A DNA stretch of 64,000 bases from Flavobacteriaceae bacterium CRH (lineage in GTDB: Bacteria; Bacteroidota; Bacteroidia; Flavobacteriales; Flavobacteriaceae). The position numbers and the translations under genes are program-made. The stretch covers positions 121,885-185,884 of the forward strand of contig LMAJ01000017.1 of the NCBI GenBank assembly GCA_001507425.1. Direction: 5' to 3'. Positions 1 to 8,005 of this stretch are shown here, one piece after another; the stretch's first letter is position 1, and each line of letters opens with the position of its first letter. Under the pieces are notes generated by a model. The model was not told where the DNA came from, made no database searches, and worked only from the letters and a program-made list of their open reading frames with translations.

Positions 1-474
1 TTAAAAAACAAAAAAGAAGCCGATAAGTATTTTAATAAAGTAATAGAAAATTACAAAACCAATTTTCAATATGTAAAAGCTTCATTAGTTTACAAAAATA
101 AAATTGGTGACGTTACAGATGCACAAGAATTACTTTTGCAAGGCTGGAAAACGAATAAAGATCCCGGAAAATGCCTGAATAATTATTTTGCAAACTGCAA
201 GTCGGCAGAAGAATTATCTCATGCCATTACCAATGTTTATAAAGAGGATGTATCAGATACAAATGCTGCAATATTTCTTCATTTATTGAAACCAGAATTT
301 AACAAATACGAGCAGCTGGAAGAAATGATCAGGAATATCGCTTATGAAATTACGGCCGATAGAATTAGTGCAAATCCTGAAGTTGCTTCAGAATTAGTAC
401 ATTTTAATAAAAACAATAAGTCGATACTTAAAGACGTGATGAAGTATAAACTTAAGCAGAAAAATAAATATTAA
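1..474 (+). CDS. TPR-like protein, C-terminal part (5' end outside window)
   Basis: The frame is open from base 1 to the TAA ending at 474, so this is the last 157 codons of a longer gene; an internal TTG at 136 is not a convincing start because the frame is open and protein-like upstream of it. The first 40 residues (a KEADKYFNKVIENY-type helix followed by a second amphipathic helix) look like a tetratricopeptide repeat; the rest is helical and charged with no motif I recognise. The tail is lysine-rich and has no T9SS sorting domain. A strong hairpin terminator follows directly. Function unknown; TPR modules usually mediate protein-protein contacts. Confidence 0.6.
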   Translation, partial: LKNKKEADKYFNKVIENYKTNFQYVKASLVYKNKIGDVTDAQELLLQGWKTNKDPGKCLNNYFANCKSAEELSHAITNVYKEDVSDTNAAIFLHLLKPEFNKYEQLEEMIRNIAYEITADRISANPEVASELVHFNKNNKSILKDVMKYKLKQKNKY

Positions 475-511
475 AATCAGTGACTTTTATAATTTAAAAG
501 TCACTGATTTT
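473..511. terminator. Bidirectional hairpin terminator
   Basis: A perfect 16-bp inverted repeat (AAAATCAGTGACTTTT at 473-488 and its complement at 496-511) with a 7-nt loop and A/T-rich flanks. It lies between the convergent TPR-like gene and the minus-strand lipoprotein gene, so it can serve both. Confidence 0.85.
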
Positions 512-586
512 ATATTTCTATAACCATTAAATGATTAGATGAAGAAATAAGTTTTAAGAACATCTTAGAAACTTAGTAACTAAATT

Positions 587-1381
587 TTACTTAAGAGTAT
601 ATGAGAATTTTCCATTCAAAACATATTTGGTATCGATAGGAGTATCGCAGAAAATGATGTAAAGAATATTGTTTTCATTTTTGACATAAAATTTTGTTCC
701 TTCTTTAGCAATAGCGCCACCCGGATAACCGCCATAATTTTCAATAAATAATTTAGCCTGACCAGTCGACAGATTATTATCGTTTCCAAAATCGCCCAAA
801 ACAACAGTGTAAGTACCAGTTAATGGCGGATTTTTATTGTACTCATTAAATTGCACTGTAATTCGTACGGTAGAGGAATATGAACTTGTTGTATACTCGA
901 TATTACCTTCATTAAAAGCCCAGTCAGGATTTCTTACGTCTACATCGTTGATCGCAATAGTTGAAAGTCCGTTGCCTAATTTTATCGAATTATTTGTAAC
1001 AGGATTGCAAGGAGCATCCATCATAGTTTTAAAAGAATATTCTTTACCGTAACCAGCCCCAATTTCATTAATGGCATAAAAGCGGTAATAATATGTTGTG
1101 TTAGCTTCGAATATAGAATAAATTTTAAAACTTTGGCCTATTCGTGATCCTTCAGCAATTTTATTATCGTTTACGGTTGGGTGTTCAGTTTTAGACCACA
1201 CAATACCATATTCTGTTATTTTTTTTCCTCCTTCGCTGCCAACTTCACCTCCTAAGATTGCAGAATTTGTCATGATATTTTCAGGCTCATAACTCAAAAC
1301 AACTGGTGTTAAGTAGTTTATGTTTTCTATTTCACATCCATTTAAAATTAGAAGTAAAAACAGCAGAGAAATTTTTTTCAT
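587..1381 (-). CDS. Lipoprotein with FN3-like domain
   Basis: 264 residues. The N-terminus is a lipoprotein signal peptide with lipobox LNGC (Cys16), so the protein is probably membrane-anchored. Residues 25-120 resemble the fibronectin-III-like domains common in Bacteroidota surface proteins (EITNSAILGGEV..GIVWSKTEHP..TTYYYRFYAIN..GAGYGKEYSFKT pattern, interrupted here). Residues 125-264 form a beta-rich second domain that I do not recognise. The gene is divergent from an outer-membrane barrel gene, and the ~84-bp spacer holds a TAnnTTTG box for each direction. A surface-exposed or periplasmic binding role is an inference. Confidence 0.7.
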   Translation of the reverse strand: MKKISLLFLLLILNGCEIENINYLTPVVLSYEPENIMTNSAILGGEVGSEGGKKITEYGIVWSKTEHPTVNDNKIAEGSRIGQSFKIYSIFEANTTYYYRFYAINEIGAGYGKEYSFKTMMDAPCNPVTNNSIKLGNGLSTIAINDVDVRNPDWAFNEGNIEYTTSSYSSTVRITVQFNEYNKNPPLTGTYTVVLGDFGNDNNLSTGQAKLFIENYGGYPGGAIAKEGTKFYVKNENNILYIIFCDTPIDTKYVLNGKFSYTLK

Positions 1382-1398
1382 TTAAAAGAATTTTTCGT

Positions 1399-1406
1399 CA
1401 AATGTA
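1399..1406 (-). promoter_or_regulatory. Candidate -7 box for the FN3 lipoprotein gene
   Basis: On the minus strand this reads TACATTTG, an exact match to the Bacteroidota -7 consensus TAnnTTTG, 17 bp upstream of the ATG at 1381. No clear TTG -33 element is visible. Confidence 0.5.
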
Positions 1407-1418
1407 TATATTTAACAA

Positions 1419-1426
1419 TATATTTG
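1419..1426 (+). promoter_or_regulatory. Candidate -7 box for the outer-membrane barrel gene
   Basis: Reads TATATTTG, matching TAnnTTTG, 39 bp upstream of the ATG at 1466. It sits 12 bp from the opposing -7 box, so the two divergent promoters overlap. Confidence 0.5.
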
Positions 1427-1465
1427 TACTATAAATTTTAATAATAATTTTACTTTTTTCTCTTC

Positions 1466-2155
1466 ATGAAGCCATTCAAAATTAATTTCCTAGTTCTTTT
1501 GTTAATTCTTTCAAGTTCTTCTATTTATAGCCAGCAAGGAATTTTTGATGGCAGATTTGGTGTTACTGCCGGTTATACCAATTATGCTTTAGATTCGAAT
1601 GTACTGTTTACAAAATCACAGCCTGGTTATTTAATTGGAATTGTAGCAACTGCAGAATTTACAGATAACCTCGAATTGGTAATGGGTTTAAACTATGTAC
1701 ATCACAGGATGATATTTATAGGAAAGGAAAATCTCGATGCTGAACCGGAAGATTTAAAATTTCGATTAGACAATTTGGATTTGCCTATTATTTTAAATTA
1801 TAAATTTTTAAAATTTGATGATGATAATATTAAAATCGGAGTAAATGCCGGAATCACGTTAAGTTTTTTTCAACAATATACGCCTGCTGACACCAGCAAA
1901 GAAGACTATATTCTGGAGCCGCTTGCACTTGAAGTAAAATATATGAATTTTGATCAAATGAATGAAAGCTTATCAATCAATACTTATATTCCTATGGGAA
2001 TAACTGTAGAATATTATAATGTTGCCTGTAATATAAGATATAATAAAGGATTGTCAGATCCTTTTAGAAAAGCACCATTTTATAATACTGTTTACGAAAC
2101 AAAAGCTAAACAAAGTTATTTCAATCTTTCATTTACCTATTTTCTTGGTGAATAA
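1466..2155 (+). CDS. PorT-like outer-membrane beta-barrel protein
   Basis: 229 residues with a cleavable signal peptide (about residues 1-22, ending IYSQQ). The mature part is built of alternating aromatic and polar strands and ends in a typical outer-membrane strand (SYFNLSFTYFLGE). Length and texture fit the small PorT-type or outer membrane protein beta-barrel family that is abundant in Flavobacteriaceae. No specific substrate can be read from the sequence. It shares a divergent promoter region with the FN3 lipoprotein and is closed by a strong terminator, so it is probably monocistronic. Confidence 0.7.
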   Translation: MKPFKINFLVLLLILSSSSIYSQQGIFDGRFGVTAGYTNYALDSNVLFTKSQPGYLIGIVATAEFTDNLELVMGLNYVHHRMIFIGKENLDAEPEDLKFRLDNLDLPIILNYKFLKFDDDNIKIGVNAGITLSFFQQYTPADTSKEDYILEPLALEVKYMNFDQMNESLSINTYIPMGITVEYYNVACNIRYNKGLSDPFRKAPFYNTVYETKAKQSYFNLSFTYFLGE

Positions 2156-2179
2156 TTATAGGTTTACTTTATAACATAA

Positions 2180-2208
2180 AAAAGGCTGTCTCATAAAGAC
2201 AGCCTTTT
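2180..2208. terminator. Bidirectional terminator between convergent genes
   Basis: A perfect 12-bp stem AAAAGGCTGTCT / AGACAGCCTTTT with a 5-nt loop, between the ends of the barrel gene and the acyl-CoA synthetase gene. Confidence 0.9.
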
Positions 2209-2233
2209 CTTTGGTTTGTATTATTTTGATTTA

Positions 2234-4012
2234 TTAATTTTGACCATATATTTTAGCGTAAAGATCTTTGTAAATTTCTTTAATGATTTTACGTTTCAAT
2301 TTTAGTGTTGGAGTAAGTTGTCCGCCATCAATAGACCAAACATCCGGGGTTAACTCAAAACGTTTGATTTGTTCCCAGTGCCCAAATTTTTTGTTGATTT
2401 CCTCAATTTCAGTGTCAATACGTTTTACAACCTCAGGATTTTCACTAATTTCTTTGTTTGTGCTTCCTAAAGTTATTTTATGAAGCTTGGCCCATTCTTT
2501 TACGAATTCAAAATTTGGCTGAATAAAAGCTGACGGCATTTTTTCGCCTTCCCCAATTACCATAATTTGCTCAATAAAACGAGATTGTTTCATGGCATTC
2601 TCAATCAACTGAGGCGCAATATATTTTCCGCCTGAAGTTTTGAACATTTCTTTCTTACGGTCTGTAATTTTCAGGAAACCTTCGCTGTCGATTTCTCCAA
2701 TATCCCCAGTATGAAAATACCCGTCTTGCAAAGCTTCAGCAGTTTTTTCAGGATCTTTAAAGTAACCCAACATTACATTTGGTCCTTTACAAAGAATTTC
2801 TCCGTCAGCAGCAATTTTAACTTCAACATTACGAATTACTTTTCCAACAGTTCCAATCTTGAAACCTTTGTTTCTTTCATCGTTTACCGCAATTACAGGC
2901 GATGTTTCAGATAAGCCGTAACCTTCCATAACCGGAATTTCTGCAGCAGCAAAAACTCTTGTTAAACGGGGTTGTAGAGCAGCACTTCCGGAAACCATCA
3001 AATCTAAATTTCCTCCCAAACCTTCTTTCCATTTACTGAAGATAAGTTTTCGGGCAATTTTTAACTGAAATTCATACCAAAAACCATTGGCTCCGTAAGG
3101 CTCATATTTTAGACCTAAATCTATAGCCCAGAAAAATAGTTTTTTCTTGATGCCGGTTAGTTCGCCACCTTTAGCATAAATTTTATCGTAAACTTTTTCC
3201 AGAAGTCTTGGTACAGCTGTAATTACAGTTGGTTTTACTTCTTTTAAGTTATCACTAATTTTATCAATTGATTCTCCAAAATAAACCGAAACGCCATAAT
3301 ATTGATAGATGTACAAAATCATTCTTTCAAAAATATGGCAAATAGGCAAGAAGCTCAATGCAGTGCTTTTTCCTGCAATAAACGGAATTCTTGGCGCACT
3401 GTCTAAAACATTCGAAACAATGTTTTTGTGCGATAGCATAACGCCTTTAGGCTTTCCTGTGGTTCCTGAAGTATAAATAATAGTAGCTAAATCGTCTTCT
3501 TTAATAGCGTCTTTTTTAGCTTCAACTTCATTTTGATTACTTTCGTCTGCACCTAAAGTCAATAATTCTGACCAGTGTTTGCAGCCTGCAATTTCATCAA
3601 ATGAATACACTTCTTTTAATGTTGGTACATTTGCTTTTATAGCATTTACTTTCTGAAGCACTTCAGTATCAGAAACAAAGCAATAAATACTGCCACTATG
3701 ATTTAAAATATATTCGTAATCTTCTTCGGCAATCGTTGGGTAAATAGGAACATTTTGTGCTCCGGTTTGCAAAATACCAATATCCATGATATTCCATTCC
3801 GTACGATTGTTAGAAGTAATTAATGCAATTTTATCATCTTTCTGAACGCCCAAACGCAATAATGCCCTTGAAACAGCATTAGCTTTCGCAATATATTCCT
3901 CGCTGGATGTTTTTTCCCAAGCTCCATTTTTTTTGGTTGCCAAAGCAACCTGGAGGTTATAAGTTTCTTGTTGATAATAAGGAAAATCAAAAAGGCGTGT
4001 GATTGAAACCAT
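2234..4012 (-). CDS. fadD: Long-chain fatty acid--CoA ligase (AMP-forming)
   Basis: 592 residues, the usual length of bacterial long-chain acyl-CoA synthetases. The ATP/AMP-binding P-loop YTSGTTGKPKG is at about residues 180-190, followed by VMLSHKN. Later come the family motifs GYGLSETSP and DGYFHTGDIG, the hinge ITDRKKEMFKTSGGKYIAP, and a C-terminal lysine-rich end. Such enzymes activate free fatty acids to acyl-CoA via an acyl-adenylate, feeding beta-oxidation or lipid synthesis. The gene stands alone, convergent with the barrel gene. The gene symbol is assigned by family and not by proven orthology; the exact chain-length preference cannot be read from sequence. Confidence 0.92.
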   Translation of the reverse strand: MVSITRLFDFPYYQQETYNLQVALATKKNGAWEKTSSEEYIAKANAVSRALLRLGVQKDDKIALITSNNRTEWNIMDIGILQTGAQNVPIYPTIAEEDYEYILNHSGSIYCFVSDTEVLQKVNAIKANVPTLKEVYSFDEIAGCKHWSELLTLGADESNQNEVEAKKDAIKEDDLATIIYTSGTTGKPKGVMLSHKNIVSNVLDSAPRIPFIAGKSTALSFLPICHIFERMILYIYQYYGVSVYFGESIDKISDNLKEVKPTVITAVPRLLEKVYDKIYAKGGELTGIKKKLFFWAIDLGLKYEPYGANGFWYEFQLKIARKLIFSKWKEGLGGNLDLMVSGSAALQPRLTRVFAAAEIPVMEGYGLSETSPVIAVNDERNKGFKIGTVGKVIRNVEVKIAADGEILCKGPNVMLGYFKDPEKTAEALQDGYFHTGDIGEIDSEGFLKITDRKKEMFKTSGGKYIAPQLIENAMKQSRFIEQIMVIGEGEKMPSAFIQPNFEFVKEWAKLHKITLGSTNKEISENPEVVKRIDTEIEEINKKFGHWEQIKRFELTPDVWSIDGGQLTPTLKLKRKIIKEIYKDLYAKIYGQN

Positions 4013-4189
4013 GTTTAATATATTGAATTTTACTGCAAATTAAATAAAAATAAGGTATAATTTTTAATTTTATGAAATTTTATGGGAAAAATTATAGGTA
4101 CTATTGAAAATCAACGAAAACGTTTTCTTTTTTATAGTGAAATTTACAAAAAAACAACAAATGTATAATTTGAGAGCTAATTTTGCAGT

Positions 4190-4621
4190 TTATTGAACGT
4201 TATAATCCACGTATTCTTTTACTCTTTCGCCCATTAAAAACATTTTTTTCTTGGCAAAATGAATAGAAAATTGAGAATAGTTCCACGCTTCGCTATCAGT
4301 TGTTCTGTACCAGAATGTATATGATGCACTATTAAAGCCTTCTTTAAAAACTGCAGTACCTTCTTCAGTACATTCAATTCCCCAATTAATCTTCTTTTTT
4401 GATAAATCATCTGCCTGAATAACTCCGGTTCCGTCAGGATTTAAAATAGTAATAGGCTCTTTTACTCCGGTTGGTGCATAAGTGCCCGGAACAGGATAAC
4501 CAATAGTAGTTGTGATATAACGGTCTTTGCCATTATAAGTAATTTGATCTACGTGAACTTGTGAATACGAGTGTGCGGAAACAAAAAATAACGTGATTAG
4601 TACTAAATGTAACGATTTCAT
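4190..4621 (-). CDS. Secreted protein of unknown function
   Basis: 143 residues with a signal peptide (MKSLHLVLITLFFVSAHSYSQ, cleavage near residue 21). The mature part is a compact mixed beta protein with motifs YITTTIGYPVPGTY and SFWYRT-like aromatic strands (FNSASYTFWYR). I do not recognise the family. It is flanked by non-coding spacers on both sides (about 180 and 140 bp), so it is likely transcribed alone. Periplasmic or outer-leaflet location is inferred from the signal peptide. Confidence 0.6.
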   Translation of the reverse strand: MKSLHLVLITLFFVSAHSYSQVHVDQITYNGKDRYITTTIGYPVPGTYAPTGVKEPITILNPDGTGVIQADDLSKKKINWGIECTEEGTAVFKEGFNSASYTFWYRTTDSEAWNYSQFSIHFAKKKMFLMGERVKEYVDYNVQ

Positions 4622-4758
4622 TCTGTGTAGGTTTTAAATGTTTTTGGCTTGTTAAAAAAAATCTCGTGGCAAAGATATTTTTTGACGAATATAGTTCAAA
4701 TTTAAATATAAAAAGTAATCGAAATAAATAAGAATGAGTTTTTTTAAATTAAGAAAGA

Positions 4759-7170
4759 CTATTCTGTTAAAAATTGATTTTCAAGAAGTTTTTCTTTAAA
4801 ATCAGATTTAAAAGTATAAGCAAAAGTAACCATCAAGGCACGAGTATCTGATTTTGAGGTTCTATGATTGCTAAAAAGAAAAGTATTGTTTTTATATCCA
4901 CTTTCTAAAGTATTGAACATATCGGTAACCACTAATCTCAATCGGGCATTTCCTTTATTTATCTTTTGCTGAAAACCCATATCAATATTATAAATCGGAA
5001 TTCTTTTTCCTTGCGGAGTCGCTAGTGCTGAATTATAATTTCCGGTTATTTGTATTTTTCCGCCTTCCCAGGGAACAAAATTATTAATGATTTTTCCATA
5101 CCAGCTAAAAGCACTATTTACAACATCCTGAGCCAAATTGGAAGCATTAATATTTTGCTGAAAAGCTGTAATACTAATATTTGCATCATAAAAACCAATT
5201 GGTTTTAGGCTAAAAATAGTTTCAAGGCCATAAGTTATAGTACTTCCTATATTTCTGGGTTGCAAAAAAATGACACCATTATCTTGTAATTCTGCATATT
5301 GCTTAATAGTATTAGTAGCATTTCTATAAAAAGCATTGGTTGAAAATGAATATTTTGACCATTCTTTATTATAACTCAATTCGGCTATGTGAATGATTTC
5401 AGGTTTTAAATACGGATTTCCACTATGCGGATTCAATGCATCTGTAATATCCATAAAGGGATTTAAGTCATCCAGATCCGGACGATTAATACGTTTGCTA
5501 TATCCAATTTTTACAAATTCATCAGCTTTTAAATTAAACTGCAACGATGCCGATGGAAAAAATTTATAATAATCATTGTTAAAGCGATCACTATTATTTT
5601 TTGTTGCTCCGGTGTTGGAAACATTTTCTCCACGCAAGCCAAGATTGTATTTCCATTTAGGATTTTCCGTATCACCTATAAAGGAGTTCAATAGACCGTA
5701 AACAGCATTTATTTGTTCATTATATCTAAAAGAATTACTGTACAAAGGATTAATCACATATCCTCCATTAGTTAGATCAGCACTTTCAAAATCTGAATTA
5801 AAAAATCGGAAAGTTCCTTTATAGCCCGTTTCTATAATTGATTTATCCGAAACCGGAAAAGCATAATTCACAATCGCATTCGAGATATTTTCGTGTTCGT
5901 AATTGTGTGTTCTTTGTAAAAAAGCATCTTCAATTTGATTATTGTACTGATCGTAATTATAAGTGTCAATATCCGTATTTTCTCTGTGTTTATTGAAAGA
6001 AGAAGTAATACTAGTGTTTAAATTTTTTCGATCATCAGAAAATTTTCGATCATAGTTAAAAGCCAGTTCACCTACTTTTGAGCGTTCTAATTCTAAAGAA
6101 TTCCTGATGTTATTGGAGAAAAACTGATTTGCACTTGTGTTTACCTGAGTATTCAAACTTTCATTATTGTCCTGACTTTCCATGTTTCCTAAAGCTTCAA
6201 ATGAAAAAGTGTTTTTTTCGTTTGGAGAAAAATCACTATTCAGTTTTAAATTCTGTAAACCTTCCGTTCGTTCATCATTTCTGTTTTGATTGATAAAGTG
6301 CTCATCATCAATAAAATTATTAGTTCTTTCAGCTTTTATTTTTTTAGTTCTGCCCGCAAAACGATTATCATATCCTAAACCAAAATTCCATTTTTCTGTT
6401 TTATTATTTAAAAGTACCGAACTATTTAGTCTTCCTTTTGCACCAAATCCTCCACCTAGAACAAAAGCAGCATTAACACCGTTTTGATTGTTTTTCTTAA
6501 GTTTTATATTAATTATTCCGCTTTCTGCGTTAGCATCATATTTTGCTGTAGGATTATTAATAACTTCAATACTTTCAATACTGCTTGCTGCGATCTGATC
6601 CATATTCGTTATAGCAGAATTTTTTCCATTAATCAAAATCATCGGTGTTTTTCCTCTCAATGAAATTGCGCCATCTGCATCAACGGCAACAGTCGGAATG
6701 CTTTTGAGCATATCAGTTGCAGTTCCGCCAGTTTGAGAAATAGTAGAAGCGGCATTAAAAACAAACCCTTCATCGGTTTTATGAATCAGTTTTTTTTGAG
6801 AATTTACAACAACAGTATTTAATAGATTAGTATCATTTTGCAGAACAATAGTGCCTAACGAAATAACAGAATTTGTTTCTTTTACTTTTATTTCCTGATA
6901 TTTAGTTTTATACCCAAACAATTTGAATTGCAATTTATAATCTCCGGAAAAAACATTCTCTAAATAAAAATTACCTGAAATATCCGTTACGGCATAGGCG
7001 GCAACTTTAGTAGAATCCATAACATTTTTTAAAATCACATCAGCAAATTCAATAGCAACTTTTCCATCAGTTATATTTCCTTTGATTTGTTGTGATTTTT
7101 GTCCAAAAGTAAATAATGAGCTAAATGCAGTTAAAAATAAGAATATTGATTTTTGAATTTTTTTTCTCAT
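4759..7170 (-). CDS. TonB-dependent receptor, Bacteroidota outer-membrane beta-barrel type
   Basis: 803 residues. Signal peptide at 1-23 (ends LFTFGQ); a carboxypeptidase-regulatory-like fold at about 30-110 (ITDGKVAIEFADVILKN..DISGNFYLENV..GDYKLQFKLFGY); a plug domain at about 125-220 (GGTATDMLKSIPTVAVDADG..LRGKTPMILINGK, interrupted); then a long barrel with repeated aromatic-rich strands to the C-terminus. This matches the TonB-dependent receptor subfamily without a SusD partner. No susD-like, anti-sigma or sigma gene is adjacent, so a peptide, metal or other small ligand is as likely as a glycan. No T9SS sorting tail is present. Confidence 0.85.
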   Translation of the reverse strand: MRKKIQKSIFLFLTAFSSLFTFGQKSQQIKGNITDGKVAIEFADVILKNVMDSTKVAAYAVTDISGNFYLENVFSGDYKLQFKLFGYKTKYQEIKVKETNSVISLGTIVLQNDTNLLNTVVVNSQKKLIHKTDEGFVFNAASTISQTGGTATDMLKSIPTVAVDADGAISLRGKTPMILINGKNSAITNMDQIAASSIESIEVINNPTAKYDANAESGIINIKLKKNNQNGVNAAFVLGGGFGAKGRLNSSVLLNNKTEKWNFGLGYDNRFAGRTKKIKAERTNNFIDDEHFINQNRNDERTEGLQNLKLNSDFSPNEKNTFSFEALGNMESQDNNESLNTQVNTSANQFFSNNIRNSLELERSKVGELAFNYDRKFSDDRKNLNTSITSSFNKHRENTDIDTYNYDQYNNQIEDAFLQRTHNYEHENISNAIVNYAFPVSDKSIIETGYKGTFRFFNSDFESADLTNGGYVINPLYSNSFRYNEQINAVYGLLNSFIGDTENPKWKYNLGLRGENVSNTGATKNNSDRFNNDYYKFFPSASLQFNLKADEFVKIGYSKRINRPDLDDLNPFMDITDALNPHSGNPYLKPEIIHIAELSYNKEWSKYSFSTNAFYRNATNTIKQYAELQDNGVIFLQPRNIGSTITYGLETIFSLKPIGFYDANISITAFQQNINASNLAQDVVNSAFSWYGKIINNFVPWEGGKIQITGNYNSALATPQGKRIPIYNIDMGFQQKINKGNARLRLVVTDMFNTLESGYKNNTFLFSNHRTSKSDTRALMVTFAYTFKSDFKEKLLENQFLTE

Positions 7171-7414
7171 TTGACAAAGATATTTATCAGATGAAATACA
7201 CTCAGAAAATCTGACTTAAGATATTATTAAATTACACTTAGTTGGAATTAAGTATAATTGTTTTAGTGGAAAGTAATAATAAAAACAGTCTTTTTCCCCT
7301 TTGAAAAACAGGCAATTACCTTGTTAATCTTTTAGAGTAGTACTATAATTTTGATTCTAATTAAATGCGTAAGCCGAAAAGCAAAAGAGTAGGCGTTATA
7401 TTAAAATTAAAAGT

Positions 7415-7702
7415 ATGGGAACTTTATTTTATTTAGCAATGGGATGGTGCGGAACACTATATCCAGGCTGGTGGAAACGCTTCTTCAAATTTCCGCAACC
7501 GCCGCCGCCTGATCCGGAACCTTGGAGGCACATTGGTACTATCGGTTTGGGGTTAATTGCAGGATTAGCCGGAGGTACATTATTTCACGGAAGAATTTTA
7601 GATGATCAGCTTTTTGCCGGACAGGCAGCAATTGCTTCAGGTTTAGTAGCCTTTGCAACTGCCAGTATCGTAACTGGTTTAGCATCTTCCTTTAAACGAT
7701 AA
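7415..7702 (+). CDS. Small membrane protein, unknown
   Basis: 95 residues. A tryptophan-rich start (MGWCGTLYPGWWKRFFKF) is followed by a proline segment (PQPPPPDPEPW), a glycine-rich hydrophobic helix at about 43-62 (GLGLIAGLAGGTLFHG) and a second hydrophobic helix at about 70-92. Probably an inner-membrane protein with two membrane segments. I do not recognise a family; the glycine-zipper-like spacing suggests helix packing. It is followed by a strong terminator and preceded by a ~240-bp spacer, so it is transcribed alone. Confidence 0.6.
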   Translation: MGTLFYLAMGWCGTLYPGWWKRFFKFPQPPPPDPEPWRHIGTIGLGLIAGLAGGTLFHGRILDDQLFAGQAAIASGLVAFATASIVTGLASSFKR

Positions 7703-7745
7703 AAAAAATGCCTCGGCTATAGGGATAGCGCCGGGCATTTTTTTA
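7701..7745 (+). terminator. Terminator of the small membrane protein gene
   Basis: AAAATGCC pairs with GGCATTTT, with an inner CGGC/GCCG stem, followed by a T-run, beginning at the stop codon. Confidence 0.8.
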
Positions 7746-7780
7746 TAATTTTTGCCACGAATTGCAAGAATTTAGGGTTT

Positions 7781-7918
7781 CCTGCAAGGTTTTCAAAACC
7801 TTGTAGGTATTTCGATATAGAGATTAAACCCACACCTGTAAGGTTTTGAAAACCTTGCAGGCATTTTGATATAAAGAATATGCGCGTCACACCTACAAGG
7901 TTTTGAAAACCTTGCAGG
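7781..7918. repeat. Three copies of a 27-bp palindromic repeat
   Basis: Copies at 7781-7807, 7835-7861 and 7892-7918. Each is close to CCTGCAAGGTTTT followed by its complement around a central base; arms differ at one or two positions between copies (CCTGCA/CCTGTA/CCTACA). Spacing is 54 and 57 bp start to start, so the copies form a short array downstream of the small membrane gene. A further variant is at 52566-52593. Confidence 0.9.
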
Positions 7919-7960
7919 AGTCAAATTAATTCGTGCTAATTCGTGCAATTCGTGGCCAAA

Positions 7961-7990
7961 AAAAAACGCCCGATAAATTCGAGCGCTTTT
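7961..7990 (-). terminator. purL terminator
   Basis: On the minus strand a stem of about 7 bp (CGCTCGA with TCGGGCG, one mismatch) followed by nine T, starting about 15 bp beyond the purL stop codon. Confidence 0.75.
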
Positions 7991-8005
7991 AAATGAAATA
8001 TATTT

